Shown here: positions 43,702 through 52,021 of the stretch, in pieces
How positions within the stretch are numbered: the first letter of the stretch is position 1
Layout: each line of letters begins with the position of its first letter
Assembly (NCBI GenBank): GCA_015067215.1
Contig: SVMW01000005.1
Coordinates: 1-64,000, forward strand
DNA length: 64,000 nt
Reading direction: 5' to 3'
DNA from: Oscillospiraceae bacterium
GTDB lineage: Bacteria; Bacillota; Clostridia; Oscillospirales; Ruminococcaceae
Notes under the pieces: model-generated
The model's input: the letters and a program-made list of their open reading frames with translations, nothing else
The model's database searches: none
What the model was told of the DNA's origin: nothing
Made by a program: the position numbers and the translations under genes

Positions 43702-44061
43702 TTGACGGCAAAAGAAATTTACGAAAACGCGCTGGCACTCAGCCTGTCCCATATTGATGAGGAAGACGACCTGAGCTTTTTTGCAGTCAGACTTTTCAAC
43801 ATTATGCTGGCGGAACTGTTTGAAAACAACAACAGTCTGAGGATAAAAAAAGGTGAAAAACCACTGGTTCAGCCTGCAAAAATTGCATCGCTGGAGGAAG
43901 AAGTGAATTACGAAATACAGCTTTATGCACCTATGAGTTACGCTCTTGCATCAAAGCTGCTGCAGGCACAGGAAGAAACCAATCTTGCAGCAATTTACAA
44001 CAACCAGTATGTAACACTGCTCAGCATGGTTACACCTGCAGTGGAAATGGAGGTTGTGTAG
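43702..44061 (+). CDS. Phage head-tail connector-like protein
   Basis: A 119-residue, mostly helical protein ('AKEIYENALALSLSHIDEEDDLSFFAVRLFNIMLAELFENNNSLR...MSYALASKLLQAQEETNLAAIYNNQYVTLLSM'). Helical proteins of about 110-170 aa following the capsid gene usually bind the portal (P22 gp4 / HK97 gp6 role). The start codon is TTG with AGGAGG 9 bp upstream. Its stop is directly followed by the next ATG. Assignment by position and fold pattern. Confidence 0.65.
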   Translation: MTAKEIYENALALSLSHIDEEDDLSFFAVRLFNIMLAELFENNNSLRIKKGEKPLVQPAKIASLEEEVNYEIQLYAPMSYALASKLLQAQEETNLAAIYNNQYVTLLSMVTPAVEMEVV

Positions 44062-45924
44062 ATGGCAAGTCTCAACAAACTGATAATATCCACCTATGAA
44101 AATCTTAAAGGAGTGGATTTTTCCACACCTGAATCTCTGGTGGATAAAAACCGTTCTCCTTACTGCCTTAATCTTATGCCGGATGCAAGCGGAAACCCTG
44201 TGAAACGTCCGGGATGGAAGATGGCTTACAAATACAGCGAAAAAATCAACGGATTGTGGAGATGTACAGTTAACGGACAGAAGTACACCATCTGTCACTG
44301 TGCAGACAAAATCTATCATGTGGAAAAAAACAATCTGATGATAAGGGGGGTGGCTGACAGCAGAAGTTGTGGGTTTTATGCATTTGACGGGGAAAAGGAC
44401 CTGTTTTATATCCTTACATCGTCGGAATATCTGTGCTTTGACGGAAAATCCGTCACAAAGGTCAGCGACAATGCATATGTACCGCTGATTTCCATTGCAA
44501 AGTCGCCTGAAGGCGGCGGGGAAAGCTATGAAAGCATTAACTTTCTTACATCACGCAGGAGAGAAAACTTTATAGGCACCGACACGGCACTGGTATATCA
44601 GCTGGGTGCTGATGAAATAGAAGAGGTAATAAAAATTGAGGTGCTGCAGGCTGATGCAAGCAGAAAAACTCTGGAGGCAGATGTTGATTATACAGTGGAT
44701 AATGCACTGGGCAGAATCACCTTTGTTTCGGCACATCCTGCAGTTATCACAGGGCAGGACAACATTTTTGTAACCTATTCAAAACCTGTAGAGGGATACA
44801 GGGAAAAAATTGAAGGCTGTACTGTATGTACAATGTATGGCCTTGGGGGTGAAAACAGGGTGTTTATGAGCGGCAATCCGCTTTGTCCGCAGAAAGACTT
44901 CTGGAGTGATGTGTACAACCCGTTTTATTTCCCGGATCTTAACTATTCGGTTATAGGCAGCGGACAGACTGCCATTATGGGATATCTAAAACTGGGGGAT
45001 CAGCTGGGCATTGTAAAGGAAGGCAACGGACAGGATATTTCGCTGTATCTGCGCAGTGCATCGCTGGACGATGAGGGCAAAGCGGTTTTTACCGTACAGG
45101 GCGGCATAAGCGGCACAGGGGCAATATCGAAAAACTGTTTTGCACTTATAAATGATGAACCGCTGTATCTTTCGTCTACGGGAGTAATGGGGGTTGTAAA
45201 CAACACAATTACCTCTCAGCGTGTGGTGGTCAACCGTTCAGGGCAGATTGATGCAAGACTGCTTGCTGAGGAGAACCTGAGTGACGCGACAGGCTGTGTA
45301 TGGAAGGATTTTTACATAATTGCAGTCAACGGAAACTGTTATGTGCTGGATTCCCGCCAGATGGTTACACCGAAAGACGGAGACAGAAACTCCGGTTATG
45401 AGGCGTATTTCTGGAACAATGTGCCGGCAACATGTTTTGAGGTGGACAGGGATACCTTGTGGTTCGGCACTGCAGACGGACGCATATGCTTTTTCAAGGA
45501 TGAAGTTCTGGGCAGTGAGTGTTATTCCGATGACGGGCAGCCAATACACGCTGTGTGGAAAACACCTGTTGAAGACGAGGGCAGAATTGACCGTTTCAAA
45601 ACTTTGCAGAGAAAGGGCTGTCTTGTTACGCTGAGACCTTTTGCGGCGTCCAGCTGCAGTGTGTATATGAGCGTTGACGGCGGGGCAAAAAAACATGTGC
45701 AGAGCAAAACCCTGGATATTACGCCTATGTTTTCCAACGTGGATTTTGAAAGACTTACCTTTAACAACAATGCCAACCCGCAGGAAATATATTTTTATAC
45801 AAAAATGAAAAGGTATAAACGCATTCAGCTGATATTTGAAAACAATGTGGCAGGAGAAGGCTTTGGTATACAGAAAATCACCAAGCTTTACAAACTTGAA
45901 AACTACAGCAAAAACAGGAGGTAA
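44062..45924 (+). CDS. Phage tail/head-completion protein, P22 gp10-like beta-propeller
   Basis: A 620-residue protein rich in beta-structure. The start 'MASLNKLIISTYENLKGVDFSTPESLVDKNRSPYCLNLMPDASGNPVKRPGWKM' and repeated short strand motifs ('KYTICHCADKIYHV', 'CGFYAFDGEKDLFYI', 'EYLCFDGKSVTKV', 'CFALINDEPLYLSSTGVMGV', 'TGCVWKDFYIIAVNGNCYVL', 'TLWFGTADGRICFF') suggest a propeller like the packaged-DNA stabilisation protein gp10 of P22. With no tail tube or tape-measure gene nearby, this argues for a short-tailed (podovirus-like) particle. The family match is inferred from pattern and context. Confidence 0.65.
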   Translation: MASLNKLIISTYENLKGVDFSTPESLVDKNRSPYCLNLMPDASGNPVKRPGWKMAYKYSEKINGLWRCTVNGQKYTICHCADKIYHVEKNNLMIRGVADSRSCGFYAFDGEKDLFYILTSSEYLCFDGKSVTKVSDNAYVPLISIAKSPEGGGESYESINFLTSRRRENFIGTDTALVYQLGADEIEEVIKIEVLQADASRKTLEADVDYTVDNALGRITFVSAHPAVITGQDNIFVTYSKPVEGYREKIEGCTVCTMYGLGGENRVFMSGNPLCPQKDFWSDVYNPFYFPDLNYSVIGSGQTAIMGYLKLGDQLGIVKEGNGQDISLYLRSASLDDEGKAVFTVQGGISGTGAISKNCFALINDEPLYLSSTGVMGVVNNTITSQRVVVNRSGQIDARLLAEENLSDATGCVWKDFYIIAVNGNCYVLDSRQMVTPKDGDRNSGYEAYFWNNVPATCFEVDRDTLWFGTADGRICFFKDEVLGSECYSDDGQPIHAVWKTPVEDEGRIDRFKTLQRKGCLVTLRPFAASSCSVYMSVDGGAKKHVQSKTLDITPMFSNVDFERLTFNNNANPQEIYFYTKMKRYKRIQLIFENNVAGEGFGIQKITKLYKLENYSKNRR

Positions 45925-45927
45925 ATT

Positions 45928-46296
45928 ATGAAAATAACAGATGTTGAAATTGAAGCCCGCAATGTTAAAAGTGCACCTGACAAGCTTGCGGCAGAAGGTG
46001 AAATTTCCACAAGGGATATTAAACATATTTTTGATAATCTGCCTGAGTACATTGCAGAAAAACACAACGAACTGGTGAATTATCTGCTTAAAAACTACTA
46101 TGTCAAAAGTCAGGTAGAGGAGGTTGTGGACAAAAAGGCAGATGCTTTCAGCAAAGGTACAATGATAAAGGACGATTATGACACCAATGACAACGGCAGT
46201 GTGGACAACGCCGATAAGGTAAACGGTTTCTGGTTCAGTTTTACCGATGCTCTTGGCAACCCTACCTCTGAACCATATATTCACTGGTACGAATAA
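45928..46296 (+). CDS. Phage structural protein, unknown
   Basis: A 122-residue protein: a helical N-terminus ('ITDVEIEARNVKSAPDKLAAEGEISTRDIKHIFDNLPEYIAEKHNELVNYLLKNYYVKSQVEEVV') then 'DKKADAFSKGTMIKDDYDTNDNGSVDNADKVNGFWF'. A Ca-binding or dockerin-like 'DTNDNGSVDNADKV' stretch is present. The C-terminal 'NADKVNGFWFSFTDALGNP' resembles the knob linkers of tail-fibre and needle proteins. It starts with AGGAGG four bases after the previous gene. Function unknown; a P22 gp26-like needle is one option. Confidence 0.65.
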   Translation: MKITDVEIEARNVKSAPDKLAAEGEISTRDIKHIFDNLPEYIAEKHNELVNYLLKNYYVKSQVEEVVDKKADAFSKGTMIKDDYDTNDNGSVDNADKVNGFWFSFTDALGNPTSEPYIHWYE

Positions 46297-46313
46297 TGTA
46301 AAGAGGTGATTAT

Positions 46314-46493
46314 ATGGCAGCGGTACATAAAGCAATGCCTTTGGGTGCGGTTACAACAGGGGAAGGCAGCTGCGGCTGTGTAACTGTTGACGTGGTGGAA
46401 GAAAACAACCTGAGCCCTGTTCAGTCAGGGGCGGTGTATGCCCACGTTGCCGCACAGGTAGGCAATATTGAAATATTACTTGAAACGATATAA
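46314..46493 (+). CDS. Small phage protein (59 aa)
   Basis: Below the track cut-off. 'MAAVHKAMPLGAVTTGEGSCGCVTVDVVEENNLSPVQSGAVYAHVAAQVGNIEILLETI', preceded by AGAGGTGAT and ending 13 bp before the tail-fibre start. The 'NNLSPVQSGAVYAHVA.QVGNIE.LL' end is seen in short proteins next to tail-fibre genes of Firmicutes phages. Probably a fibre-associated protein; function unknown. Confidence 0.7.
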   Translation: MAAVHKAMPLGAVTTGEGSCGCVTVDVVEENNLSPVQSGAVYAHVAAQVGNIEILLETI

Positions 46494-46506
46494 AGGAGAA
46501 GGATAA

Positions 46507-47748
46507 ATGAGTGTATCAACACAGATAGAACGCCTGCAGGCGGACAGAAACACCATCAGAACCAAACTGATTGAACTTGGGCTTGTGCAGACGGGCGCCA
46601 ACCTGACTGCCTGTGCTGCAGCTATTGAAGGCGTGGTTAAACGTGGTGCTGTTGACGTTGAAATAAAAGAAGGTACAAGCTACACCATCCCTGCGGGGTA
46701 CCATAACGGCAGCGGTGTTGTAAAAGCAATAACCGATACTGCAGGCGAAGCGGAAAAATATAAAACACAGGCAAAAGGCCCGATTACACCAACCAAAAAG
46801 CAGCAAAGTATTACACCTGACGAAGGATATTATGCATTAAGTGCAGTTACCGTTGATGCAATCCCTGCAGAATATCAGGATGTATCCAGTGTTACTGCCA
46901 CAAAGGATGATGTGCTTGTAGGGAAAATTTTTGTAGACAGCCTTGGCAATATCATCACAGGTGAAATGTCAAACAATGGTGCAGCGGGAAAAACACTTGA
47001 TGTGACTACAATTTCCTACACCATTCCAAAAGGTTATCACAGCGGCACGGGCAAGGTTAACATTGTACTTGAGGAAAAAACTGTGGTGCCTAAAAAAACG
47101 GTGCAGACGATTACGCCGGCTGACGGCAAGGTTTTAAGCAAGGTGACGGTGAGTGCAATCCCTGATGAATACATCACCACCAATGATGCGGATGCGGTGG
47201 CGGCAGATATTCTTGCAGGCAAGACGGCATATGTGAATGGTGTGAAGGTAACCGGTGAAATGCTAAACAATGGCGCAGTTAACGAAAAGATAAGCAACCC
47301 TGGTTCATCACAGTTGCTTAATGGCGTAACATTTTCATACGCAATTCCAAAAGGCTACCATGACGGCAATGGTAAAGTTGAGGTTGTGGCGGAAACAGCA
47401 AGAATCACACCTGTAAAAGACCCTGACGGAAACAGCACAGTGTTGTTTCCAACAACTACTAATGGAGTAGGTGCCTTCTTTGACAAGGTAGTAGTAGAGT
47501 CTATCCCGCCTGAATACATCACCACCGATGATGCCGATGCAGTGGCAGCAAACCTGCTTAAAGACAAAACAGCCTATGTGGACGGCGTAAAGGTGACAGG
47601 CAGTATGCCGAACAACGGCAAGGTAACAGCAGCCATTGAAGGCCTTACAGCTGCCACATCAAGCTACACTATTCCTGCAGGTTATCACAACGGCAGCGGC
47701 ACAGTAAGCCTTACAGGTGATATTGAAGAAGCACTTGCGGCAATTTAA
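46507..47748 (+). CDS. Phage tail fibre protein with repeated modules
   Basis: A 413-residue protein: a short helical N-terminal anchor ('MSVSTQIERLQADRNTIRTKLIELGLVQTGANLTACAAAIEGV') then repeated modules. 'YTIPAGYHNGSGVV', 'YTIPKGYHSGTGKV', 'YAIPKGYHDGNGKV' and 'YTIPAGYHNGSGTV' occur four times, each followed by a segment that varies. Between them lie matching 'EYITT.DADAVAA..L..KTAYV.GVKVTG.M.NNG' units. Such repeats fold into fibre shafts. Its anchor resembles that of the next gene, so both fibres probably attach at the same site. Repeat number could vary between strains. Confidence 0.82.
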   Translation: MSVSTQIERLQADRNTIRTKLIELGLVQTGANLTACAAAIEGVVKRGAVDVEIKEGTSYTIPAGYHNGSGVVKAITDTAGEAEKYKTQAKGPITPTKKQQSITPDEGYYALSAVTVDAIPAEYQDVSSVTATKDDVLVGKIFVDSLGNIITGEMSNNGAAGKTLDVTTISYTIPKGYHSGTGKVNIVLEEKTVVPKKTVQTITPADGKVLSKVTVSAIPDEYITTNDADAVAADILAGKTAYVNGVKVTGEMLNNGAVNEKISNPGSSQLLNGVTFSYAIPKGYHDGNGKVEVVAETARITPVKDPDGNSTVLFPTTTNGVGAFFDKVVVESIPPEYITTDDADAVAANLLKDKTAYVDGVKVTGSMPNNGKVTAAIEGLTAATSSYTIPAGYHNGSGTVSLTGDIEEALAAI

Positions 47749-47760
47749 GGCGGTGATGCT

Positions 47761-50118
47761 ATGAGTATTCAGAGCGAAATCAACAGAATAAACAGCAATA
47801 TTGCCAGCACCTATTCCGCTTTGGAACAGCAGGGTGCGGCAATGCCTGCTGCCCTTAACAGCGATAACCTTGCGGCAACGGTGGCAACGCTCAGCAACGG
47901 CACAAAGGTTTATTATGTGGAAGGCACAGGCACAACAGCAGGTGTGTGGACAGGCTCAATTGACGGGCTGACAGCTTACTATGACGGCTTGGCTATCCTG
48001 TATAAAATCAACATTGCAGGGGCAACTGCAACAACACTTAATATCAATGGTTTGGGTGCAATCACCTGTCGCAGAAATGCAGGTGCTTTGACAACCCATG
48101 TTCCTGTAAACAGTGTAATTCTGCTGACATATACAACCATTGACGGAACAGGTTATTTCACCTGGGCAGACTATGACAGCAACACAAAGGTAACACAGGC
48201 TGCAGCAATCACAACAGCAGGTGAATATCCTGTAATGCTTGGTTACAGCACAGCCACAACAGCAGTTACCAATACACTGAAAAAGACAACAACATTAAAG
48301 TACAACCCAAGCACAAAGGTGCTGACAGCACCGACTGTTAAGGGTAACCTGACAGGCAATGCCGACACAGCAACAAAAGCCTCACAGGATGCAAATGGCA
48401 ACAATATTGCCGCAACCTATGCCACAAAAGCAGAAGTTGCAGAAAAAGCTGTGCCTGACTATGTTGTAACCGAAGCGGAAAGACTTGCCGCCCTTGTGCA
48501 GACAAGACAGGGTGAAAACACAATGACAATGATGTTCGGCAGTGATGTTCACCTGTCACTGACCAATGCAAACTCTGCACAGATGGTGGAAAGCGTAACC
48601 CATGCAGGACAGGCTATGGATATCCTTAAAAAGTCGGTTCATATTGACTTTTCGGCAATACTTGGCGACCTGATATGGGACGGGGACACAAACGAAGTGG
48701 GCACACAGACCATGAGAAAGGTACACAGCCTGCTGGGTGAACACGATTTCTGGACAGAGGGCAACCACGACTGTCAGTACAACGGTGAAACTATAACAAG
48801 ACAGCAGAAGTTTGCAAACACAGGCAAATGGAACGAAGGTGCGGTATATGACGGCGCAAACAGACTTGGCGGTTACTGCTACAGGGACTACAGCGCATAT
48901 AAAGTGAGGGTGATATGCCTTAACACCTGTGAGGATACAACAGGCGATATGACCATAAGCACGGCACAGCTTAACTGGCTTGCAGCGGCAATCAGCACAA
49001 TGGCTGACGGCTGGAAATGTATTCTTCTGTCACATCATCCCCTTAACTGGCTGGGTAACAGCACGGCTGTTATGAACACAGTTGCCACATATAAGGATAA
49101 AGTTCTGTGCAATATTCACGGGCACGCTCACTGTTACCTTGTGGCAGAACTTGGCACAACAGGGGTAAAGCGTATAACAATACCAAATATCAACTTTTAC
49201 CGCAACAACGAGTACGGCACAAATGGTGCAACGGAATACGGCGGTGTTGAAAATGGTGAAAGCACCACATACAACAAAACAGCAGACAGTGCAAATGACA
49301 CAGCTTTCTGTGTGCTTACCCTTGACCTTGACAATATGATTATCTACGCTGACCGCTACGGAGCAGGGTATGACAGGGTGATAAGTCTCGAAGCAGAACT
49401 TGAAACATTTACTGTTACAAATTCTCTCACAAAAACAAGCACCAGCAACAGTGCAACAACTGCAGTTGAAGGTTCGGGTTATACAGCTACACTTACTGCA
49501 GACAGCGGTTATGAATTAAGCACAGTTAAGGTAACAATGGGCGGTACAGATGTAACAAGCAGTGTATACAGCAATGGGAAAATCACTATTTCTTCCGTTA
49601 CAGGCGATATCGTTATTACAGCGGTATCTACCGAAGCAGTTGTGACACCAACATATACAAACCTTGTACCGACAAGCCTTGCTTCAGGCGGAGGCAGCGT
49701 TTACAACAGTACAGGTTATAAAAACGGTTACCGTCTGAACTCCAGTGGTACAGAAACGGCGCTGACTGGTGCAGCTTGTACAGGGTTTATACCATATAAC
49801 GACCAGGTTATCCGACTGTTCGGTTCAAAATCCAAATATCTGAGCGACACAGGCTGGTATATTCAGTGTTACGACAGTTCATTTGCACATAGTGGCGGTG
49901 TGGCAGGTTCGGGTATATCAGCTGACACCACATTTGCTGTGCACCCGATATTAAAAACAGCAGACGGCAGCAATGCGTATATGTGGACTATCGACCCGAA
50001 CAGTATTAGCAACGCAACAATCAAGAACTATCTGCTCAATGCTGTATATATCCGTATATCAGCACCAAGCTGTGCAGGCAGCGATATGATTGTTACATTT
50101 GACGAACCGATAGAATAA
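47761..50118 (+). CDS. Phage tail spike/fibre with metallophosphoesterase domain
   Basis: A 785-residue modular protein. Residues 1-45 are the anchor shared with the previous gene. Residues 50-245 are fibre-like beta structure. Residues 255-530 are a calcineurin-like metallophosphoesterase with all metal motifs: 'FGSDVH' (D262, H264), 'LGDLIWDG' (D303), 'GNHD' (N335, H336), 'SHHP' and 'GHAH'. Residues 545-625 are a repeat-type Ig/'InlB-B'-like module ('GSGYTATLTADSGYELSTVKVTMGGTDVTSSVY'), and 630-785 a beta-rich receptor-binding-like end. The enzyme could strip phosphates or phosphodiester groups from a surface polymer such as teichoic acid. Confidence 0.85.
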   Translation: MSIQSEINRINSNIASTYSALEQQGAAMPAALNSDNLAATVATLSNGTKVYYVEGTGTTAGVWTGSIDGLTAYYDGLAILYKINIAGATATTLNINGLGAITCRRNAGALTTHVPVNSVILLTYTTIDGTGYFTWADYDSNTKVTQAAAITTAGEYPVMLGYSTATTAVTNTLKKTTTLKYNPSTKVLTAPTVKGNLTGNADTATKASQDANGNNIAATYATKAEVAEKAVPDYVVTEAERLAALVQTRQGENTMTMMFGSDVHLSLTNANSAQMVESVTHAGQAMDILKKSVHIDFSAILGDLIWDGDTNEVGTQTMRKVHSLLGEHDFWTEGNHDCQYNGETITRQQKFANTGKWNEGAVYDGANRLGGYCYRDYSAYKVRVICLNTCEDTTGDMTISTAQLNWLAAAISTMADGWKCILLSHHPLNWLGNSTAVMNTVATYKDKVLCNIHGHAHCYLVAELGTTGVKRITIPNINFYRNNEYGTNGATEYGGVENGESTTYNKTADSANDTAFCVLTLDLDNMIIYADRYGAGYDRVISLEAELETFTVTNSLTKTSTSNSATTAVEGSGYTATLTADSGYELSTVKVTMGGTDVTSSVYSNGKITISSVTGDIVITAVSTEAVVTPTYTNLVPTSLASGGGSVYNSTGYKNGYRLNSSGTETALTGAACTGFIPYNDQVIRLFGSKSKYLSDTGWYIQCYDSSFAHSGGVAGSGISADTTFAVHPILKTADGSNAYMWTIDPNSISNATIKNYLLNAVYIRISAPSCAGSDMIVTFDEPIE

Positions 50119-50129
50119 GGAGGGATATT

Positions 50130-50543
50130 ATGGCAGAACATAAAGCAAGCAGACTGGGTATGGACCTTAAAACACAGCTTAAAATAAATGACGCATACAC
50201 AAGAGGTATGCGTCTTGTATGGGAAAACCCGTTTCCTGAACAACAGTTCAGCGCACTGACAGTTGGATGTGACACCACAGAAAACGACCTTGTTGCGGTA
50301 AAATATAAAACAGCATCCACCTATACAGGCGGGAATGCATATTATGTATTCGGCAGAACAGGGGATAAGCTGGAAATGACAGCCTTTGCAGCAAAGCTGA
50401 GAAAAAGAACGGTTGAATTTGCAATAGGCGGTGTTATTTTTTCGAACGGCGGTTACTCATCATTTGGCAGTGAAGCCATAACAGCGGACAACAACATGAT
50501 ATGTCCTCTTGCGGTATATGTTTACAAAGATTTTTTCAAGTAA
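50130..50543 (+). CDS. Small phage protein, unknown
   Basis: A 137-residue protein, 'MAEHKASRLGMDLKTQLKINDAYTRGMRLVWENPFPEQQFSALTVGCDTTENDLVAVKYKTASTYTGGNAYYVFGRTGD', of mixed alpha/beta character with a clear AGGAGG start 11 bp after the previous gene. Its place between spike and lysozyme fits a tail-tip or baseplate accessory protein. No family recognised. Confidence 0.75.
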   Translation: MAEHKASRLGMDLKTQLKINDAYTRGMRLVWENPFPEQQFSALTVGCDTTENDLVAVKYKTASTYTGGNAYYVFGRTGDKLEMTAFAAKLRKRTVEFAIGGVIFSNGGYSSFGSEAITADNNMICPLAVYVYKDFFK

Positions 50544-50555
50544 TGGGGAGGTACA

Positions 50556-51293
50556 ATGAATCTGAAGATTATTGATATATCCCGATATCAGCCGTCGGTT
50601 GATTATGCTCAGACGGTGCAGGACTGTGACGGGGTAATACTCCGCGCGGGACTTACATACTGGGGTGCACAGAATATGGGCAGGGACTCTTGCTTTGAAA
50701 AACATTATGAAGGTTTCAAGACTGTGGGATGTCCTGTAGGCGCATATTATTATTCTGCAGCAGACACTGTGCAGATGGCGGAAAAGGAAGCGGAATATTT
50801 TATATCTCTGCTTAAAGGAAAACAGTTTGAACTGCCTGTTTACTTTGATGTGGAAAACAACCAGCGTCAGGGCAGCCTGACAAAGGAACAGCTTACACAG
50901 ATTGTGGACGCATTCTGTTCGAGGATGGAAAAGGCAGGGTATTTTGTGGGGATATATGCTTCAACCAGCTGGCTTAAAAACAAAATGGACAGCGGTTATC
51001 TTGGCAAAAAATACACCTTGTGGAAAGCGGACTATCGTCTGCTGTATGACAAAAAAATCCCATGTCATATGCATCAGTACACATCATCAGGGGCGGTAAA
51101 AGGGATAAGCGGAAATGTGGATATTTCCCATTGTTATATGGATTTTGCATCGGTAATAACCGCAAAGGGATTTAATGGCTTTACGGGACAGACCGGGCTT
51201 AAAACTTTCACCGTCAAAGCACCGCAGAAGGAAATTTCCGCGTTTGTTGCAAAGGCAGAGGAAATGGAAATTAAAAATTATACAGTGACATAA
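50556..51293 (+). CDS. Phage endolysin, GH25 lysozyme
   Basis: A 245-residue muramidase. 'IIDISRYQPSVDYAQTVQDCDGVILRAG', 'VYFDVENN' (catalytic acid residues of GH25) and 'VGIYASTSWLKN', 'HQYTSSGAVKGISGNVDISHCYMD' are the family landmarks. There is no signal peptide, so it needs the holin encoded 54 bp downstream. The C-terminal 40 residues ('FTGQTGLKTFTVKAPQKEISAFVAKAEEMEIKNYTVT') may be a short cell-wall-binding or oligomerisation tail. It cleaves the peptidoglycan sugar backbone at release. Confidence 0.93.
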   Translation: MNLKIIDISRYQPSVDYAQTVQDCDGVILRAGLTYWGAQNMGRDSCFEKHYEGFKTVGCPVGAYYYSAADTVQMAEKEAEYFISLLKGKQFELPVYFDVENNQRQGSLTKEQLTQIVDAFCSRMEKAGYFVGIYASTSWLKNKMDSGYLGKKYTLWKADYRLLYDKKIPCHMHQYTSSGAVKGISGNVDISHCYMDFASVITAKGFNGFTGQTGLKTFTVKAPQKEISAFVAKAEEMEIKNYTVT

Positions 51294-51302
51294 ATTTGCA
51301 AC

Positions 51303-51330
51303 AGGGAGGCAAAGCCTGCCTCCCTTCTTT
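51303..51330 (+). terminator. Hairpin between endolysin and holin
   Basis: AGGGAGGCA - AAGCC - TGCCTCCCT is a perfect 9-bp stem with TCTTT after it, located in the 54-bp gap between lysozyme and holin. Probably a partial terminator or mRNA stabiliser. Confidence 0.75.
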
Positions 51331-51347
51331 AAAAGAAAGGAGGTACA

Positions 51348-51803
51348 ATGAAAGATATTGACAGAATAAAAATTGTGTTTATCACAGTGTTCACAGCGGT
51401 AAACACCGCCCTGGGCAGCCTTGCAGTACCTTTTTATCTGCTTGTTGTGACAAATATTATCGACTACGGTACAGGAATATGTGCATCTGTGTGCATGGGA
51501 GAAAAAATTTCCAGCGCAAAAGGGTTTAAGGGCATTGCAAAAAAAGTGTGCATGTGGCTGCTGGTACTTGTAGGTGCAATTGTGGATTATATGATGCTTG
51601 AGCTGTCTCATACACTGCATATTGAAACAGGCTTCGGCAGTCTGGTGGCTGTTGCGGTGGTGTTCTGGCTGCTTGCCAACGAACTTATTTCCATTCTGGA
51701 AAACATAGGGGACATAGGAGTACCGTTGCCTGCATTTTTAATGAAAATTCTGGAGATGATAAAAGAAAAAACCGAATATACTGCGGAAAATGAGCAGGAA
51801 TGA
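51348..51803 (+). CDS. Phage holin (TcdE / Holin_4_1-like)
   Basis: A 151-residue protein with four hydrophobic segments ('IVFITVFTAVNTALGSLAVPFYLLVVTNIIDYGTGICAS', 'KVCMWLLVLVGAIVDYMML', 'GSLVAVAVVFWLLANELISILENI') and 'SSAKGFKGIAKK', all features of the TcdE/Holin_4_1 family. It forms the membrane hole for endolysin release and is the last gene of the module. The C-terminal tail is charged ('MIKEKTEYTAENEQE'). RBS AAAGGAGGTACA. Confidence 0.93.
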   Translation: MKDIDRIKIVFITVFTAVNTALGSLAVPFYLLVVTNIIDYGTGICASVCMGEKISSAKGFKGIAKKVCMWLLVLVGAIVDYMMLELSHTLHIETGFGSLVAVAVVFWLLANELISILENIGDIGVPLPAFLMKILEMIKEKTEYTAENEQE

Positions 51804-51987
51804 CGGAATAAAGTGTGAAAAGATATTTATATTTTATAAACTGTCAGTCCGATTTTGCGGGATGCAGCGAATGCTCTTGTTCATACTGTTGTTTTTTATT
51901 GAACCAAAAAGAAAGATCAATCTTCTGTTTTTATTTGTATAAACATTTAATATGAACTGAATAAAATCTGTTTTATGGCAAATACTA

Positions 51988-52006
51988 TCTGCAGATATAC
52001 TGCAGA
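51988..52006 (+). promoter_or_regulatory. Inverted repeat before the mazF-like gene
   Basis: TCTGCAG - ATATA - CTGCAGA is a perfect 7-bp dyad ending where the ribosome binding site AGAAAGGA begins, 15 bp before the ATG. It could be an operator for the toxin (or its missing antitoxin) or a hairpin limiting translation. The rest of the 218-bp region 51804-52021 has no gene. Confidence 0.5.
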
Positions 52007-52021
52007 AAGGATTTGAAAAAT

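Noticed and set aside
46507-47748. CRISPR array
   Set aside because: The repeated stretches are in-frame protein repeats of a tail fibre with differing codons, not spaced identical repeats.
36000-52020. att direct repeats bounding the phage module
   Set aside because: I compared the sequence near 35.9-36.05 kb with 51.8-52.0 kb and saw no convincing shared core. A short one could be missed by eye.
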